From RGIG4608 sp051867875 (lineage in GTDB: Bacteria > Bacillota > Clostridia > Oscillospirales > CAG-272), in assembly GCA_051867875.1 (NCBI GenBank), contig JBJDZG010000026.1, positions 1 to 64,000 on the forward strand: a stretch of DNA of 64,000 nucleotides. The letters run 5' to 3'. Below the pieces are notes generated by a model. That model did no database searches and was not told the origin of the DNA. It worked only from the letters and a program-made list of their open reading frames with translations. Both the position numbers and the translations under genes were made by a program. Below are positions 27,017-35,349 of the stretch, one piece after another. The number at the start of each line of letters is the position of its first letter. Position 1 is the stretch's first letter.

Positions 27017-27045
27017 AATTATGGGCGGTTTACCGCCCATAATTT
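27017..27045 (+). terminator. hairpin between HU and rqcP (weak terminator)
   Basis: Perfect 12-bp arms AATTATGGGCGG (27017-27028) and CCGCCCATAATT (27033-27044), followed only by TATT. Probably attenuates or stabilises the HU mRNA rather than fully terminating; rqcP begins 15 nt later. Confidence 0.65.
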
Positions 27046-27059
27046 ATTAAGGAGAAAAT

Positions 27060-27305
27060 ATGCGTTTAGATAAATTTCTTAAAGTGTCAAGAATAATCAA
27101 AAGAAGAACCGTTGCAAACGACGCCTGCGACAACGCGCACGTCACTGTCAACGGCAGACCCGCAAAGGCGTCCTACGACGTAAAGGAAAACGATATTATC
27201 GAAATAACCTTCGGCACGAGAACACTCAAAGTATGCGTTCTTGACGTCAAGGAGCATGTGCTCAAGGACGATGCAAGCTCGCTTTACAGAGTAATTACGG
27301 ACTGA
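27060..27305 (+). CDS. rqcP: RqcP-type S4 RNA-binding protein
   Basis: 81-aa S4-domain protein: MRLDKFLKVSRIIKRRT with VTVNGRPAKASYDV. In Bacillus RqcP (YabO) binds the 50S subunit with RqcH and drives alanine tailing in ribosome quality control. The surrounding mazG/yabP/yabQ/divIC order is the same as in Bacillus, which supports orthology over Hsp15. SD AAGGAG. Confidence 0.93.
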   Translation: MRLDKFLKVSRIIKRRTVANDACDNAHVTVNGRPAKASYDVKENDIIEITFGTRTLKVCVLDVKEHVLKDDASSLYRVITD

Positions 27306-27324
27306 TAAGACAATTCATAAAAAC

Positions 27325-27370
27325 AACACCCTCAACATATTCTTAACTATAAATTGTTGGAGGTGTTTTT
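27325..27370 (+). terminator. terminator-like hairpin that contains the yabP ribosome binding site
   Basis: Arms AACACCCTCAAC (27325-27336) and GTTGGAGGTGTT (27356-27367) pair at 11 of 12 positions (one G-U, one C-A mismatch), followed by T-run to 27370. The right arm holds the GGAGG site of yabP, whose ATG is at 27371. It could end rqcP transcripts, hide the yabP start, or both. A sigma-E-like pair (TTCATAA at 27314-27320 and CATATTCT at 27336-27343, 15 nt apart) would start transcription inside or after the left arm. Confidence 0.6.
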
Positions 27371-27655
27371 ATGTTGGACTCAAAAAGCGTGAGTACAAAG
27401 GAACATGACGTAATATTAAATTCAAGAGAGAGACTGAGCATAAACGGAGTTCGTGAAATAATAAATTTTGACGAAAACAGCGTGAATGTCAAAACCGTAT
27501 GTGGGGAGCTCTCCATTGAGGGTGAAAACATACATATAAACGTCTTGAATATAGAAAAGGGCGAGCTTGAAATGCAAGGCAAGATAAACGGACTTAATTA
27601 TTATGAAAGCAACGATTCGGAGCGGCGTTCGCTCCTGTCGAGAATATTCAAATAA
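27371..27655 (+). CDS. yabP: sporulation protein YabP
   Basis: 94 aa. Contains RERLSINGVREIINFDENSV and a second beta segment GELSIEGENIHINVLN, the YabP/YqfC fold. Required for sporulation in Bacillus, expressed in the mother cell under sigma-E; localises with YabQ at the forespore membrane. Stop overlaps the yabQ ATG. Confidence 0.92.
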   Translation: MLDSKSVSTKEHDVILNSRERLSINGVREIINFDENSVNVKTVCGELSIEGENIHINVLNIEKGELEMQGKINGLNYYESNDSERRSLLSRIFK

Positions 27656-28119
27656 TGCAGATATATCCTCTTGCGATGCTCGAGCGCGCGCTCGTCACCT
27701 TTGCTCTCGGAGCAGTACTTGGAATATATTACGACGTATTAACAGCCTTAAAGACGTGCATATTTAACAGTAAAGCCGAAAAATACGGCACGTTTCTGCG
27801 TGACCTGCTTTTTCTGTTGACATTTACCTTAATTTTCATTTTAATATTGTATTACTTTAACAACGGCACGTTCAGAGCACTCTTTCTCGGAGCGGATATG
27901 CTCGGAATTTTTATTTATAAAGTCACTCTGAGCAAACCCGTCTTAAAGCTGATGTTGTCGCTTTTAGGCGTCATAGGTCGTCTTTTAAGACTGCTTGTCA
28001 AACCCGCCGTTTTGCTGTTCGGAAAAATTAAAAATAGTTTACATTTCTCATTTCACCCTATTGCAAAAATCAAAGAAAGGTTGTATAATAAAAAAGCCGA
28101 ATCGGCACCTGAATTTTAA
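27655..28119 (+). CDS. yabQ: spore cortex biosynthesis protein YabQ
   Basis: 154-aa membrane protein with about four hydrophobic segments (about 10-30, 44-66, 75-92, 98-125) and a basic C-terminal tail. Family start: LERALVTFALGAVLGIYYDVL. YabQ is needed for cortex formation and sits in the outer forespore membrane. Starts at TAATG, overlapping yabP. Confidence 0.9.
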   Translation: MQIYPLAMLERALVTFALGAVLGIYYDVLTALKTCIFNSKAEKYGTFLRDLLFLLTFTLIFILILYYFNNGTFRALFLGADMLGIFIYKVTLSKPVLKLMLSLLGVIGRLLRLLVKPAVLLFGKIKNSLHFSFHPIAKIKERLYNKKAESAPEF

Positions 28120-28136
28120 CGTGTTGGGAGGACAAA

Positions 28137-28436
28137 ATGCAAGAACGGAAAATCATAAATCCCCAAAAAATCAAAAAATTACCGTCGTTACTACTTAAAA
28201 TATTTGTTCTTCTCATAGTCGTATCGGCTCTCATCGTCAGCGCGAACAATATTATGGAATACCTTAATATCAGGGAGCAAAACGAAGTCCTGAAATCCAA
28301 ATATCAAAACAAAAGTTTGAAAATTGACGAGCTCAAATACTATATCAACACGGAAATTGATGACGAATACAGGGAGAGAATGGCAAGAATTATGGGCTAC
28401 TGCTTTCCGGACGAAACAATATACTACGTAGAATAA
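28137..28436 (+). CDS. divIC: FtsL/DivIC-type septum formation initiator
   Basis: 99 aa, single-pass: short cytoplasmic basic N-terminus, transmembrane helix (about 21-40), then a coiled coil (about 43-75) and a short C-terminal domain with MARIMGYCFPDE. DivIC with FtsL and DivIB activates septal peptidoglycan synthesis. Identity rests on topology and the yabQ-divIC order. SD TGGGAGG. Confidence 0.85.
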   Translation: MQERKIINPQKIKKLPSLLLKIFVLLIVVSALIVSANNIMEYLNIREQNEVLKSKYQNKSLKIDELKYYINTEIDDEYRERMARIMGYCFPDETIYYVE

Positions 28437-28448
28437 AAGAGGTTAAAA

Positions 28449-29339
28449 ATGACGGATATTATAATCATCGGCGGAGGTCCTGCGGGACTTTCCTGCGCCA
28501 TATACGCCAAAAGAGCGGGCTTTTCGGTTGCCGTTCTTGACAAAGGTGCGTCCGAATGCCAGATAACAAAAGCTACCGAGGTCGAAAACTATCTCGGCTT
28601 TCCCTCAATCAGCGGAATTGATTTACAGGCAAAATTTATCGAGCATGTTAAAGCAAACGATATTCCCATCATAAAAAAGGGCGTCGTTTCAGTCGAAAAA
28701 ACCGAAAACGGCTTCAAGGTGCAGACAAAAAAAGACGAATTTGAATCTAAATATCTCATTCTCGCCATGGGACGCTCGCACAAGCCTCTCGGAGTAGAGG
28801 GTGAGGAAAGACTTGCAGGAGCAGGCATTTCATACTGCGCGACCTGCGACGGATTTTTCTTTAAGGATAAAACGGTTGCAGTCGTTGGCGGCGGCGACAG
28901 CGCGCTCAGCCAAGCCGTATATCTTTCCGCATTTTGCAAGAAAGTGTACCTCATTCACAGACGCGACACGTTCCGCTCTGCTAATTATCTCGTTGAGCGT
29001 GCAAAAGAGAGGGACAATATTGAATTTGTGCTCAACGCTCACGTAAGAGAAATACTCGGAGAGAATTTCGTAAGCGGTATTTCGCTTACCGTTGACGGCT
29101 CGGAAAAAGTAATCGAATGTGAGGGAGTTTTCGGTGCGGTCGGGGAAGCTCCCAATATGAAATTCAGCATTGAATGTCTTAAAACCACCCCCCAAGGTCA
29201 GATAATTACGGATAATTATTGCAGAACAAATATCGACGGTCTTTACGCGGTCGGAGATATAAGAGAGAGGGAAGTTTACCAGATAATCACGGCAGTTGCC
29301 GACGGTGCTCTCGCCATTGAGGGAATACTCAAATCATAG
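28449..29339 (+). CDS. trxB: thioredoxin-disulfide reductase family protein
   Basis: 296 aa flavoprotein. FAD motif GGGPAG (8-13), redox pair CATC (C130, C133), NAD(P)H motif GGGDSA and C-terminal GLYAVGDIRE. The NADPH HRRD(x)FR segment is present as HRRDTFR. Reduces thioredoxin or a relative; no thioredoxin gene is adjacent, so the partner is unknown. The gene end is followed by the 17-bp inverted repeat at 29364-29415. Confidence 0.92.
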   Translation: MTDIIIIGGGPAGLSCAIYAKRAGFSVAVLDKGASECQITKATEVENYLGFPSISGIDLQAKFIEHVKANDIPIIKKGVVSVEKTENGFKVQTKKDEFESKYLILAMGRSHKPLGVEGEERLAGAGISYCATCDGFFFKDKTVAVVGGGDSALSQAVYLSAFCKKVYLIHRRDTFRSANYLVERAKERDNIEFVLNAHVREILGENFVSGISLTVDGSEKVIECEGVFGAVGEAPNMKFSIECLKTTPQGQIITDNYCRTNIDGLYAVGDIREREVYQIITAVADGALAIEGILKS

Positions 29340-29363
29340 TATTATAAGTAATAAAATATAACG

Positions 29364-29416
29364 AAAACTCATATATTTCACTAAAAACGTTTAGGAGATG
29401 AAATATATGAGTTTTT
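29364..29416 (+). terminator. long hairpin spanning the trxB/dacF junction and the dacF start
   Basis: Perfect 17-bp arms 29364-29380 and 29399-29415 (core CTCATATATTTCA / TGAAATATATGAG), with an inner CTAAA/TTTAG stem at 29381-29394, and six T at 29411-29416. It fits an intrinsic terminator for trxB, yet its right arm covers the dacF ATG (29407) and its loop side covers the AGGAG site. Confidence 0.75.
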
Positions 29417-30570
29417 TGAATTTTAAGCGGACTTTGTCCTTTTTATGCGTTGTTATAATTTGTTTTTGTTCGTTTCCGATAAGCGCAAATGCCGAGGAAA
29501 GCGACGGCCCGCAAATGAAATTCGACTGCAAGAGCGCAGTCTTAATGGACGCGACAACGGGCACGGTTTTATATGAATACAACCCCGACGTGCCACTCCC
29601 GCCCGCTTCCGTTACAAAAATAATGACCTTACTTCTGGTAATGGAAGAAATAGAAAAAGGTAATCTTAAATATGATGACACCGTAACAACCAGCGCTTAT
29701 GCCGCATCAATGGGAGGCTCGCAAATTTTCTTAAAAGAGGGCGAGCAGATGAGCGCCGAGGATATGATAAAAAGCGTCGTCATAGCTTCCGCAAATGACT
29801 GTGCAGTAGCACTTGCGGAGCATATATGCGGTTCGGAAGAAGCATTTGTCAGAAGAATGAACGAGAGAGCCGGGGAACTCGGAATGACGAACACCAATTT
29901 TGAAAACACAAACGGTCTTGACGACACCGCAACCAATCACGTAACGAGCGCTATGGATATTGCGATTATGTCAAGAGAGCTTATAAAGCACGAGGATATT
30001 CTAAAGTACTCGTCAACATGGATGGATACCGTAAGAAACGGTACTTTCGGCTTGACCAATACAAATCGTCTGGTAAGATTTTATCAAGGCGCTACGGGCT
30101 TAAAAACGGGCTCTACGGCAAAGGCAAAATTCTGCGTCAGCGCAACTGCAAAGCGCGGAAATATGCACCTTATATGCGTAATTATGGGAGCCCCGAGCAG
30201 TGACGTAAGGAACTCAATCGCAACTCAGCTTCTTAACTGGGGATTTGCAAATTTTGAGCTTTACGAAGACCCCGCCGTGTCCTTAGCACCTATAAAAGTA
30301 ACCTCGGGCTCTGAGGACGTTTGCCAGATAAGCTCCGAGGATTTTGCCTTGGTAGTCAAAAAGGGCGAGGGAAGTAAGATAGAAAAGAAATACGTCATTC
30401 CCGATAAAATCAGCGCTCCCGTCAAAAAAGGCGATGAAATCGGTGCCGTAGAATATTACTCAAACGGCTCTCTGCTCGGAAAGTCCACCGTATTTTCAGA
30501 CGTTGATATATCAAAAATAAATTTTGGAGAGCTTTTCGTCAGAATATTGTCAAAATTTCTATTAAAATAA
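29407..30570 (+). CDS. dacF: D-alanyl-D-alanine carboxypeptidase DacF-type
   Basis: 387 aa. Signal peptide 1-29 with ISANA cleavage site. All three PBP motifs are intact: SVTK (68-71), SAN (128-130), KTG (233-235). A C-terminal PBP5_C beta domain and a hydrophobic/amphipathic end follow. DacF trims cell-wall or spore-cortex stem peptides. ATG 29407 is preferred: AGGAG lies 9 nt upstream, whereas the ATG at 29398 abuts it. Unlike the atypical paralogue at 464-1774, this copy should be active. Confidence 0.93.
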   Translation: MSFLNFKRTLSFLCVVIICFCSFPISANAEESDGPQMKFDCKSAVLMDATTGTVLYEYNPDVPLPPASVTKIMTLLLVMEEIEKGNLKYDDTVTTSAYAASMGGSQIFLKEGEQMSAEDMIKSVVIASANDCAVALAEHICGSEEAFVRRMNERAGELGMTNTNFENTNGLDDTATNHVTSAMDIAIMSRELIKHEDILKYSSTWMDTVRNGTFGLTNTNRLVRFYQGATGLKTGSTAKAKFCVSATAKRGNMHLICVIMGAPSSDVRNSIATQLLNWGFANFELYEDPAVSLAPIKVTSGSEDVCQISSEDFALVVKKGEGSKIEKKYVIPDKISAPVKKGDEIGAVEYYSNGSLLGKSTVFSDVDISKINFGELFVRILSKFLLK

Positions 30571-30581
30571 TAAAAAATATC

Positions 30582-30610
30582 TTGCTTTTTTGAGTCAAAA
30601 GTAGTAGAAT
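30582..30610 (+). promoter_or_regulatory. sigma-A promoter of pgi
   Basis: TTGCTT (30582-30587), 17-nt spacer, TAGAAT (30605-30610), 34 nt before the pgi ATG. Confidence 0.7.
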
Positions 30611-30644
30611 AACTATTAGCTTATTCAGAGAGGAACCCAAAGCA

Positions 30645-31982
30645 ATGATACTTAAATTAAACGACAAATACTTGAAAAAATTTATTGCCGAGCACGAATA
30701 CGACTGCATCGCTCCCATGGTTACCGTGGCTGACAGAATGCTCAGAGAAAAGACCGGCATGGGCAATAAATTTCTGGGTTGGATTGACCTTCCCGAAAAT
30801 TATGACAAAGAGGAATTTGCAAGAATCAAAGTAGCCGCAAAGAGAATTCAAAACGACTGCGACGCCTTTATCGTTATAGGCATCGGAGGCTCTTATCTCG
30901 GTACGAAGGCTATTATCGAATTTCTTAATGCCACTCACTACAACGACACAAAGGGCAATACACCCGCCATATACTATGCAGGCTGCAATATCAGCGCCGC
31001 ATATCTTAACGAGCTTCTTGCAATTTGCGAGAACAAAAGTGTCTGCATCAACGTAATTTCAAAGTCGGGTACTACCACCGAGCCCGCGGTTGCGTTCAGA
31101 ATACTTCGTGCTTTCCTTGAAAAGAAATACGGCGTTGAAGAAGCAAGCAGAAGAATATATGTTACAACTGACAAATCCCGAGGAACACTTAAAGAATTTT
31201 CCGACAAGATGGGATATGAAACATTTGTAATTCCGGACGACGTCGGCGGACGTTTCTCAGTACTTACCGCGGTAGGACTTCTTCCCGTAGCAGTTGCGGG
31301 TATTGATATCGATTCTCTTATGGAAGGCGCTAACGGCGCAAGGATTGCATATTCCGACCCCGACCTTCGCAAAAACGATTGCTACAAATATGCGGCAATG
31401 AGAAATATTCTTTACCACAAGGGCAAGCATCTCGAAATTCTCGTAGGATACGAGCCATTCACGGCAACCCTTCAGGAGTGGTGGAAACAGCTCTACGGCG
31501 AGAGCGAGGGCAAGGACGGAAAGGGCATTTTCCCCGCATCACTCATCTTCTCAACCGACCTGCACTCACTCGGTCAGTATATCCAGCAGGGTGAAAAGAT
31601 GCTTTTCGAGACCGTTCTTTCCATACACGACACAAAGAGCACATTTACCATTCCTTTTGACGAAGAAAACAGCGACGGGCTCAACTTCCTCGCGGGTAAG
31701 GACATCAACGAGCTTAAAGAAACCGCTATGAGAGCTACTCAGCTTGCTCATATCGACGGTGACGTTCCGAATATTCATATTGAAATCGCCGAAAGAAACG
31801 CTTACTGCCTCGGATATCTCATTTATTTCTTTGAGCTTGCCTGTGCTATGTCGGGCTACCTTCTCGGAGTAAATCCCTTCGACCAGCCCGGCGTTGAAGA
31901 GTATAAGAACAATATGTTTGCTATGCTCGGCAAGCCCGGCTACGAAGCAAGACGCAAGGCACTTAAAGAAAGAAAAATATAA
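30645..31982 (+). CDS. pgi: glucose-6-phosphate isomerase
   Basis: Interconverts glucose-6-P and fructose-6-P. 445 aa, the short Firmicute form. Sugar-phosphate site GIGGSYLGTKA, SKSGTTTEPAVAF, and C-terminal block with GVNPFDQPGVEEYK containing the catalytic-region Lys. Monocistronic with its own promoter. Confidence 0.97.
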   Translation: MILKLNDKYLKKFIAEHEYDCIAPMVTVADRMLREKTGMGNKFLGWIDLPENYDKEEFARIKVAAKRIQNDCDAFIVIGIGGSYLGTKAIIEFLNATHYNDTKGNTPAIYYAGCNISAAYLNELLAICENKSVCINVISKSGTTTEPAVAFRILRAFLEKKYGVEEASRRIYVTTDKSRGTLKEFSDKMGYETFVIPDDVGGRFSVLTAVGLLPVAVAGIDIDSLMEGANGARIAYSDPDLRKNDCYKYAAMRNILYHKGKHLEILVGYEPFTATLQEWWKQLYGESEGKDGKGIFPASLIFSTDLHSLGQYIQQGEKMLFETVLSIHDTKSTFTIPFDEENSDGLNFLAGKDINELKETAMRATQLAHIDGDVPNIHIEIAERNAYCLGYLIYFFELACAMSGYLLGVNPFDQPGVEEYKNNMFAMLGKPGYEARRKALKERKI

Positions 31983-32038
31983 ACTTAAAATTTTTTCCAA
32001 AATTGTAAGTATTTTTTGTGAATTTTCATAAAAACTAC

Positions 32039-32067
32039 TTGCAATTTTGCTTTCCTTAGTGTATAAT
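32039..32067 (+). promoter_or_regulatory. sigma-A promoter of the P-loop protein gene
   Basis: TTGCAA (32039-32044), 17-nt spacer, perfect TATAAT (32062-32067), 54 nt before the ATG. Confidence 0.85.
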
Positions 32068-32120
32068 TAAAATACAAAGGAAGCATGTAGCTTCAATTAA
32101 CTCTTGGAGGTAATTTTATT

Positions 32121-32528
32121 ATGGTGAAATTAATTATTGGCGTTAAGGGCACAGGCAAAACAAAAACTCTTATCGAGATGGTAAACGAAGCTCAGAACAG
32201 AACCAACGGCTCCGTTGTTTGCGTCGAAAAGGGAAATAAGTTGCGTTATGATGTCAGCAGCCAAATTAGACTTATAGATACTGTTGAATATTTAGTTTCC
32301 GACGGAAGAGCACTCTTCGGTTTTGTTGCCGGAATTTTGGCGAGCAACCACGACGTAACCGACCTCTTTATCGACTCTTGCCTTAAGATTTGCAATGAGG
32401 ACGTTGCGGCATTTGAAAAATTCTTGCTTGAAGTTGAGGCACTTTCCCTTAAAAACGGTGTAAACATCGTTATTACATCGTCTTTGTCGGGTGACGAAGC
32501 AACAGACATAATGAAAAAATTCATTTGA
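32121..32528 (+). CDS. small P-loop NTPase-like protein, function unknown
   Basis: 135 aa. Walker A GVKGTGKT at 7-14 and a hydrophobic strand ending in Asp (VTDLFIDS, about 79-86) as a Walker B candidate; C-terminal NIVITSS resembles a sensor strand. Too short for a full RecA or AAA fold. No transmembrane segment or Cys motif. Strong promoter, SD TGGAGG and a strong terminator make it an independent, probably well expressed gene. I recognise it only as a conserved-looking clostridial P-loop protein; no role is assigned. Confidence 0.8.
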   Translation: MVKLIIGVKGTGKTKTLIEMVNEAQNRTNGSVVCVEKGNKLRYDVSSQIRLIDTVEYLVSDGRALFGFVAGILASNHDVTDLFIDSCLKICNEDVAAFEKFLLEVEALSLKNGVNIVITSSLSGDEATDIMKKFI

Positions 32529-32535
32529 TTAACAT

Positions 32536-32570
32536 AATAGCTCAATCAAAATGATTGAGCTATTTTTTGA
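32536..32570 (+). terminator. terminator after the P-loop protein gene
   Basis: Perfect 13-bp arms 32536-32548 and 32552-32564 (AATAGCTCAATCA) followed by T6. Confidence 0.9.
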
Positions 32571-32605
32571 ATATTGAGCAAAATCCTTTAGAATGGAGAG
32601 CGTAT

Positions 32606-33220
32606 ATGAATAAGATAATTACTATCGGACGTGAATTCGGAAGCGGCGGAAGAGAGTTCGGCAGGCGGCTTGCGGAAGAGCTCGGAATTGAATATTACGA
32701 CAAGGAGATAATTACCGCCATTGCTGAAAAAACCTCTATGTCGCAGGAGTACGTTCAGGAAATACTCGAAGGAAAACCGCACACACTCTATCCCATTACC
32801 ATAGGTCAGAGTATGTTTATTACGGATAATTTCTATTTTCATCAGGAGCAGTCCATCTATCTTGCGCAGAGCGAGATAATAAGAGAGCTTGCTCAAAAGT
32901 CGAGCTGTGTAATAGTAGGACGTTGCGCGGACTTTATTCTCAAAGACTTAAAGCCCTACAGAATTTTCGTTCACGCGGATATTGAGAGCCGTGTAAGACG
33001 CTGCATTTCGAGAAATACCGACTCTCAAAAGCACTTTACCGAGAAAGAAATTAAGAAACAGATTCTCAATATCGACAAAAACCGCGCCAAATATTACGAT
33101 TTTTATACGGGCAATAAGTGGGGAGATAAGAGCAACTACGACCTCTGCATCAATACCACCGATTTGGTAATCAAGGACATTGTGCCCATTATTGCAAAGT
33201 GCTTTGAAGCTAACAAATAA
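32606..33220 (+). CDS. cytidylate kinase-like family protein
   Basis: 204 aa P-loop protein of the AAK_26/Cmk-like family. N-terminal ITIGREFGSGGREFGRRLA contains a variant P-loop (GREFGSGG); then DKEIITAIAEKTSMS and IVGRCADFILKD, typical of the family. True CMP kinase (Cmk) is longer and differs, so the substrate is not certain. The ATG at 32606 has SD TGGAGAG; upstream in-frame codons run into the terminator hairpin. Flanked by strong terminators on both sides. Confidence 0.85.
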   Translation: MNKIITIGREFGSGGREFGRRLAEELGIEYYDKEIITAIAEKTSMSQEYVQEILEGKPHTLYPITIGQSMFITDNFYFHQEQSIYLAQSEIIRELAQKSSCVIVGRCADFILKDLKPYRIFVHADIESRVRRCISRNTDSQKHFTEKEIKKQILNIDKNRAKYYDFYTGNKWGDKSNYDLCINTTDLVIKDIVPIIAKCFEANK

Positions 33221-33234
33221 ATATAAGTATTGAA

Positions 33235-33271
33235 ATATCGCTTCCGAAAAATCGGAAGCGATATTTTTTAG
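33235..33271 (+). terminator. terminator after the Cmk-like gene
   Basis: Perfect 13-bp arms ATATCGCTTCCGA (33235-33247) and 33252-33264, loop AAAA, followed by T-run. Confidence 0.9.
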
Positions 33272-33272
33272 C

Positions 33273-33301
33273 TTGACAAATTAGGTCTCTTTCTGTATAA
33301 T
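33273..33301 (+). promoter_or_regulatory. perfect-consensus sigma-A promoter of radC
   Basis: TTGACA (33273-33278), 17-nt spacer, TATAAT (33296-33301). Both boxes match consensus exactly; 32 nt before the radC ATG. Confidence 0.92.
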
Positions 33302-33332
33302 TATGTTAGATTTTTCAAAAGGAGTCAAACCT

Positions 33333-34076
33333 ATGACGAACGAAAAGAGTCCTCACGAAGGTCACAGACAAAGATTGAAAAAAAGATATTTACTCACCGA
33401 TGGAAAGGGATTTAGCGAGCACGAAATTTTGGAGCTTCTGCTTTTTTACGCAATTAAAAGACAGAATACCAACGAGCTTGCTCACGACCTTATTGAAAAA
33501 TTCGGTTCTATCAATAATATGATAGAGCTCAGCATCGACGAGTTAAAGCAGGTCAAGGGCGTGGGCGACGAGTGCGCGCTTTTGCTCAAAGTCGTTTTCT
33601 CCACGGCAAAGAAATACGTCGAGGGACAGCACGTTGAGATGAAAGTGCTCAACAATATAAGGGACGTAGTAATGTACGCCGATTTGCTTACACTCGGCGC
33701 TATAAATGAACAGCTCTACGGCATTTTCCTTGACGACCGGCTTCAGGTTATAGATACCGTCCTTTTGGGAGTCGGAAGTCTTAATTTGATAAGACCCATT
33801 TTGAGAATTATTTTTGAACAGTGTCTGCTCAAACGCGCAACTCAGCTCATACTTTTTCATAATCACCCCAATGGAGAGCTCCCTCCGTCGCGCGAGGATA
33901 TAGATTTTACTTTAACAATAGAAAGAGAACTTGATATAATTAACGTAAGACTTATAGAACACGTAATAATCAACGGCACCGGCGATTACTCGCTCATATT
34001 AAAGCCAATGCGTGACCACGCAGGTTATATCGACCTTGATTCTATGACATTTTTTGAAGAGAAGGAAAGCGAATAA
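33333..34076 (+). CDS. radC: RadC/YsxA family JAMM protein
   Basis: 247 aa. N-terminal helix-hairpin-helix region (KQVKGVGDECA, about 72-82), then a JAB/MPN domain with FHNHPNG (H176, H178) and PSREDID (D189), a complete JAMM zinc motif. The old link to DNA repair is not supported in general; function remains unclear. Start ATG at 33333 with SD AAGGAG. Confidence 0.92.
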   Translation: MTNEKSPHEGHRQRLKKRYLLTDGKGFSEHEILELLLFYAIKRQNTNELAHDLIEKFGSINNMIELSIDELKQVKGVGDECALLLKVVFSTAKKYVEGQHVEMKVLNNIRDVVMYADLLTLGAINEQLYGIFLDDRLQVIDTVLLGVGSLNLIRPILRIIFEQCLLKRATQLILFHNHPNGELPPSREDIDFTLTIERELDIINVRLIEHVIINGTGDYSLILKPMRDHAGYIDLDSMTFFEEKESE

Positions 34077-34081
34077 AATAA

Positions 34082-35245
34082 ATGTACACTTTTTTGATAG
34101 CACTCATATATTTGGCGTTTATCAGCCTCGGTCTTCCGGATTCGCTTCTCAGCTCCGCCTGGCCTGTTATGTATATAGATATAAATGTTCCCGTATCGTA
34201 TATGGGCATCATATCTATGCTTATTTCGGTTTCAACCATACTATCAAGCCTGATGTCCGACAGAGTGACGAGAAAACTCGGCACAAGCAGAGTAACGGTT
34301 GTAAGCGTATTTTTGACTGCGGCCGCACTGCTCGGATTTTCGTGCTCGGATAGCTTTGCGATGCTCATAATTTTCTCAATACCTTACGGACTCGGTGCGG
34401 GCGCGATAGACGCGGCGCTAAATAACTACGTTGCAATTCACTATTCCTCAAAGCACATGAGCTGGCTCCACTGCTTCTGGGGAGTGGGCACAATTATAAG
34501 TCCGTTCGTTATGAGCTACGCTCTCGAAACATCGGTTTGGCAGACGGGATATAGAATTATAGCATTTATTCAGCTTGCAATAGCTCTCGTGCTTTTGTTT
34601 ACCTTGCCCGTTTGGAAGATAAACCAAACTAAGACGGAAGAGCAGAAAAGCACGTCAAAAAGCTTAAAATTTGCAGAAATCTTCAAGATAAAGGGAGTCG
34701 TATCGCTCCTCGTCGCCTTTTTTGCATACTGCGCCGTTGAGAGCACGGCAATATCATGGGCTTGCACTTACCTCGTAAGTGTCAAGGGCGTTGACGAGCC
34801 CACCGCGGCGGCTTTTGCCTCACTTTTCTTTATCGGAATGACAGTCGGAAGATTTGTCGGAGGATTTATTATGGATAAGCTCGGCGATAAAAATATGATT
34901 TTTCTCGGCTCGGGCATAATATCGGCGGGCATTCTGCTTTTGCTTATTCCGTCGGGCTCTTATACAACATCGCTCGTCGGGCTTGTCGTTATAGGCCTTG
35001 GCTGTGCGCCCGTATATCCTTGCATAATTCACTCCACTCCAAGCAATTTCGGGGCAGAAAATTCAGGCTCGATTATAGGCGTTCAAATGGCGAGCGCTTA
35101 CCTCGGCACGACACTCATTCCGCCTCTTTTCGGAGTAATATCCAAAAGAATGGGCTTTGACTATTTTCCAATATGCCTTATAATCTTTACGGTTCTCCTT
35201 TTCTTCATGATAAGAAAGACTTTCAAATTAACTCAAAATAAATAA
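34082..35245 (+). CDS. MFS transporter
   Basis: 387 aa, about 12 transmembrane segments. The loop 2-3 signature appears as DRVTRKLGTSR and the second-half equivalent as GRFVGGFIMDKLGDKN. Overall resembles the FucP/YfkF-like sugar or drug transporters; substrate unknown. Starts 5 nt after radC, so it is co-transcribed, although the two are not known to work together. Confidence 0.88.
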   Translation: MYTFLIALIYLAFISLGLPDSLLSSAWPVMYIDINVPVSYMGIISMLISVSTILSSLMSDRVTRKLGTSRVTVVSVFLTAAALLGFSCSDSFAMLIIFSIPYGLGAGAIDAALNNYVAIHYSSKHMSWLHCFWGVGTIISPFVMSYALETSVWQTGYRIIAFIQLAIALVLLFTLPVWKINQTKTEEQKSTSKSLKFAEIFKIKGVVSLLVAFFAYCAVESTAISWACTYLVSVKGVDEPTAAAFASLFFIGMTVGRFVGGFIMDKLGDKNMIFLGSGIISAGILLLLIPSGSYTTSLVGLVVIGLGCAPVYPCIIHSTPSNFGAENSGSIIGVQMASAYLGTTLIPPLFGVISKRMGFDYFPICLIIFTVLLFFMIRKTFKLTQNK

Positions 35246-35272
35246 AAATGAGCTCTTTGAGCTCATTTTTTA
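35244..35272 (+). terminator. terminator after the MFS gene
   Basis: 12-bp arms AAAAATGAGCTC (35244-35255) and GAGCTCATTTTT (35259-35270). Confidence 0.88.
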
Positions 35273-35291
35273 TCTTTATTTCATAAAAACC

Positions 35292-35320
35292 TTGATTTTT
35301 GCGCTTTTTAGTGATATAGT
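35292..35320 (+). promoter_or_regulatory. sigma-A promoter of the ABC-2 operon
   Basis: TTGATT (35292-35297), 17-nt spacer, TATAGT (35315-35320), 29 nt before the ATG. Confidence 0.75.
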
Positions 35321-35349
35321 TAATTGAGAAAATTCAAGGGAGGTAATCT

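Noticed and set aside
32606..33220. Calling the gene cmk
   Set aside because: The P-loop and overall pattern fit the cytidylate kinase-like family rather than true CMP kinase.
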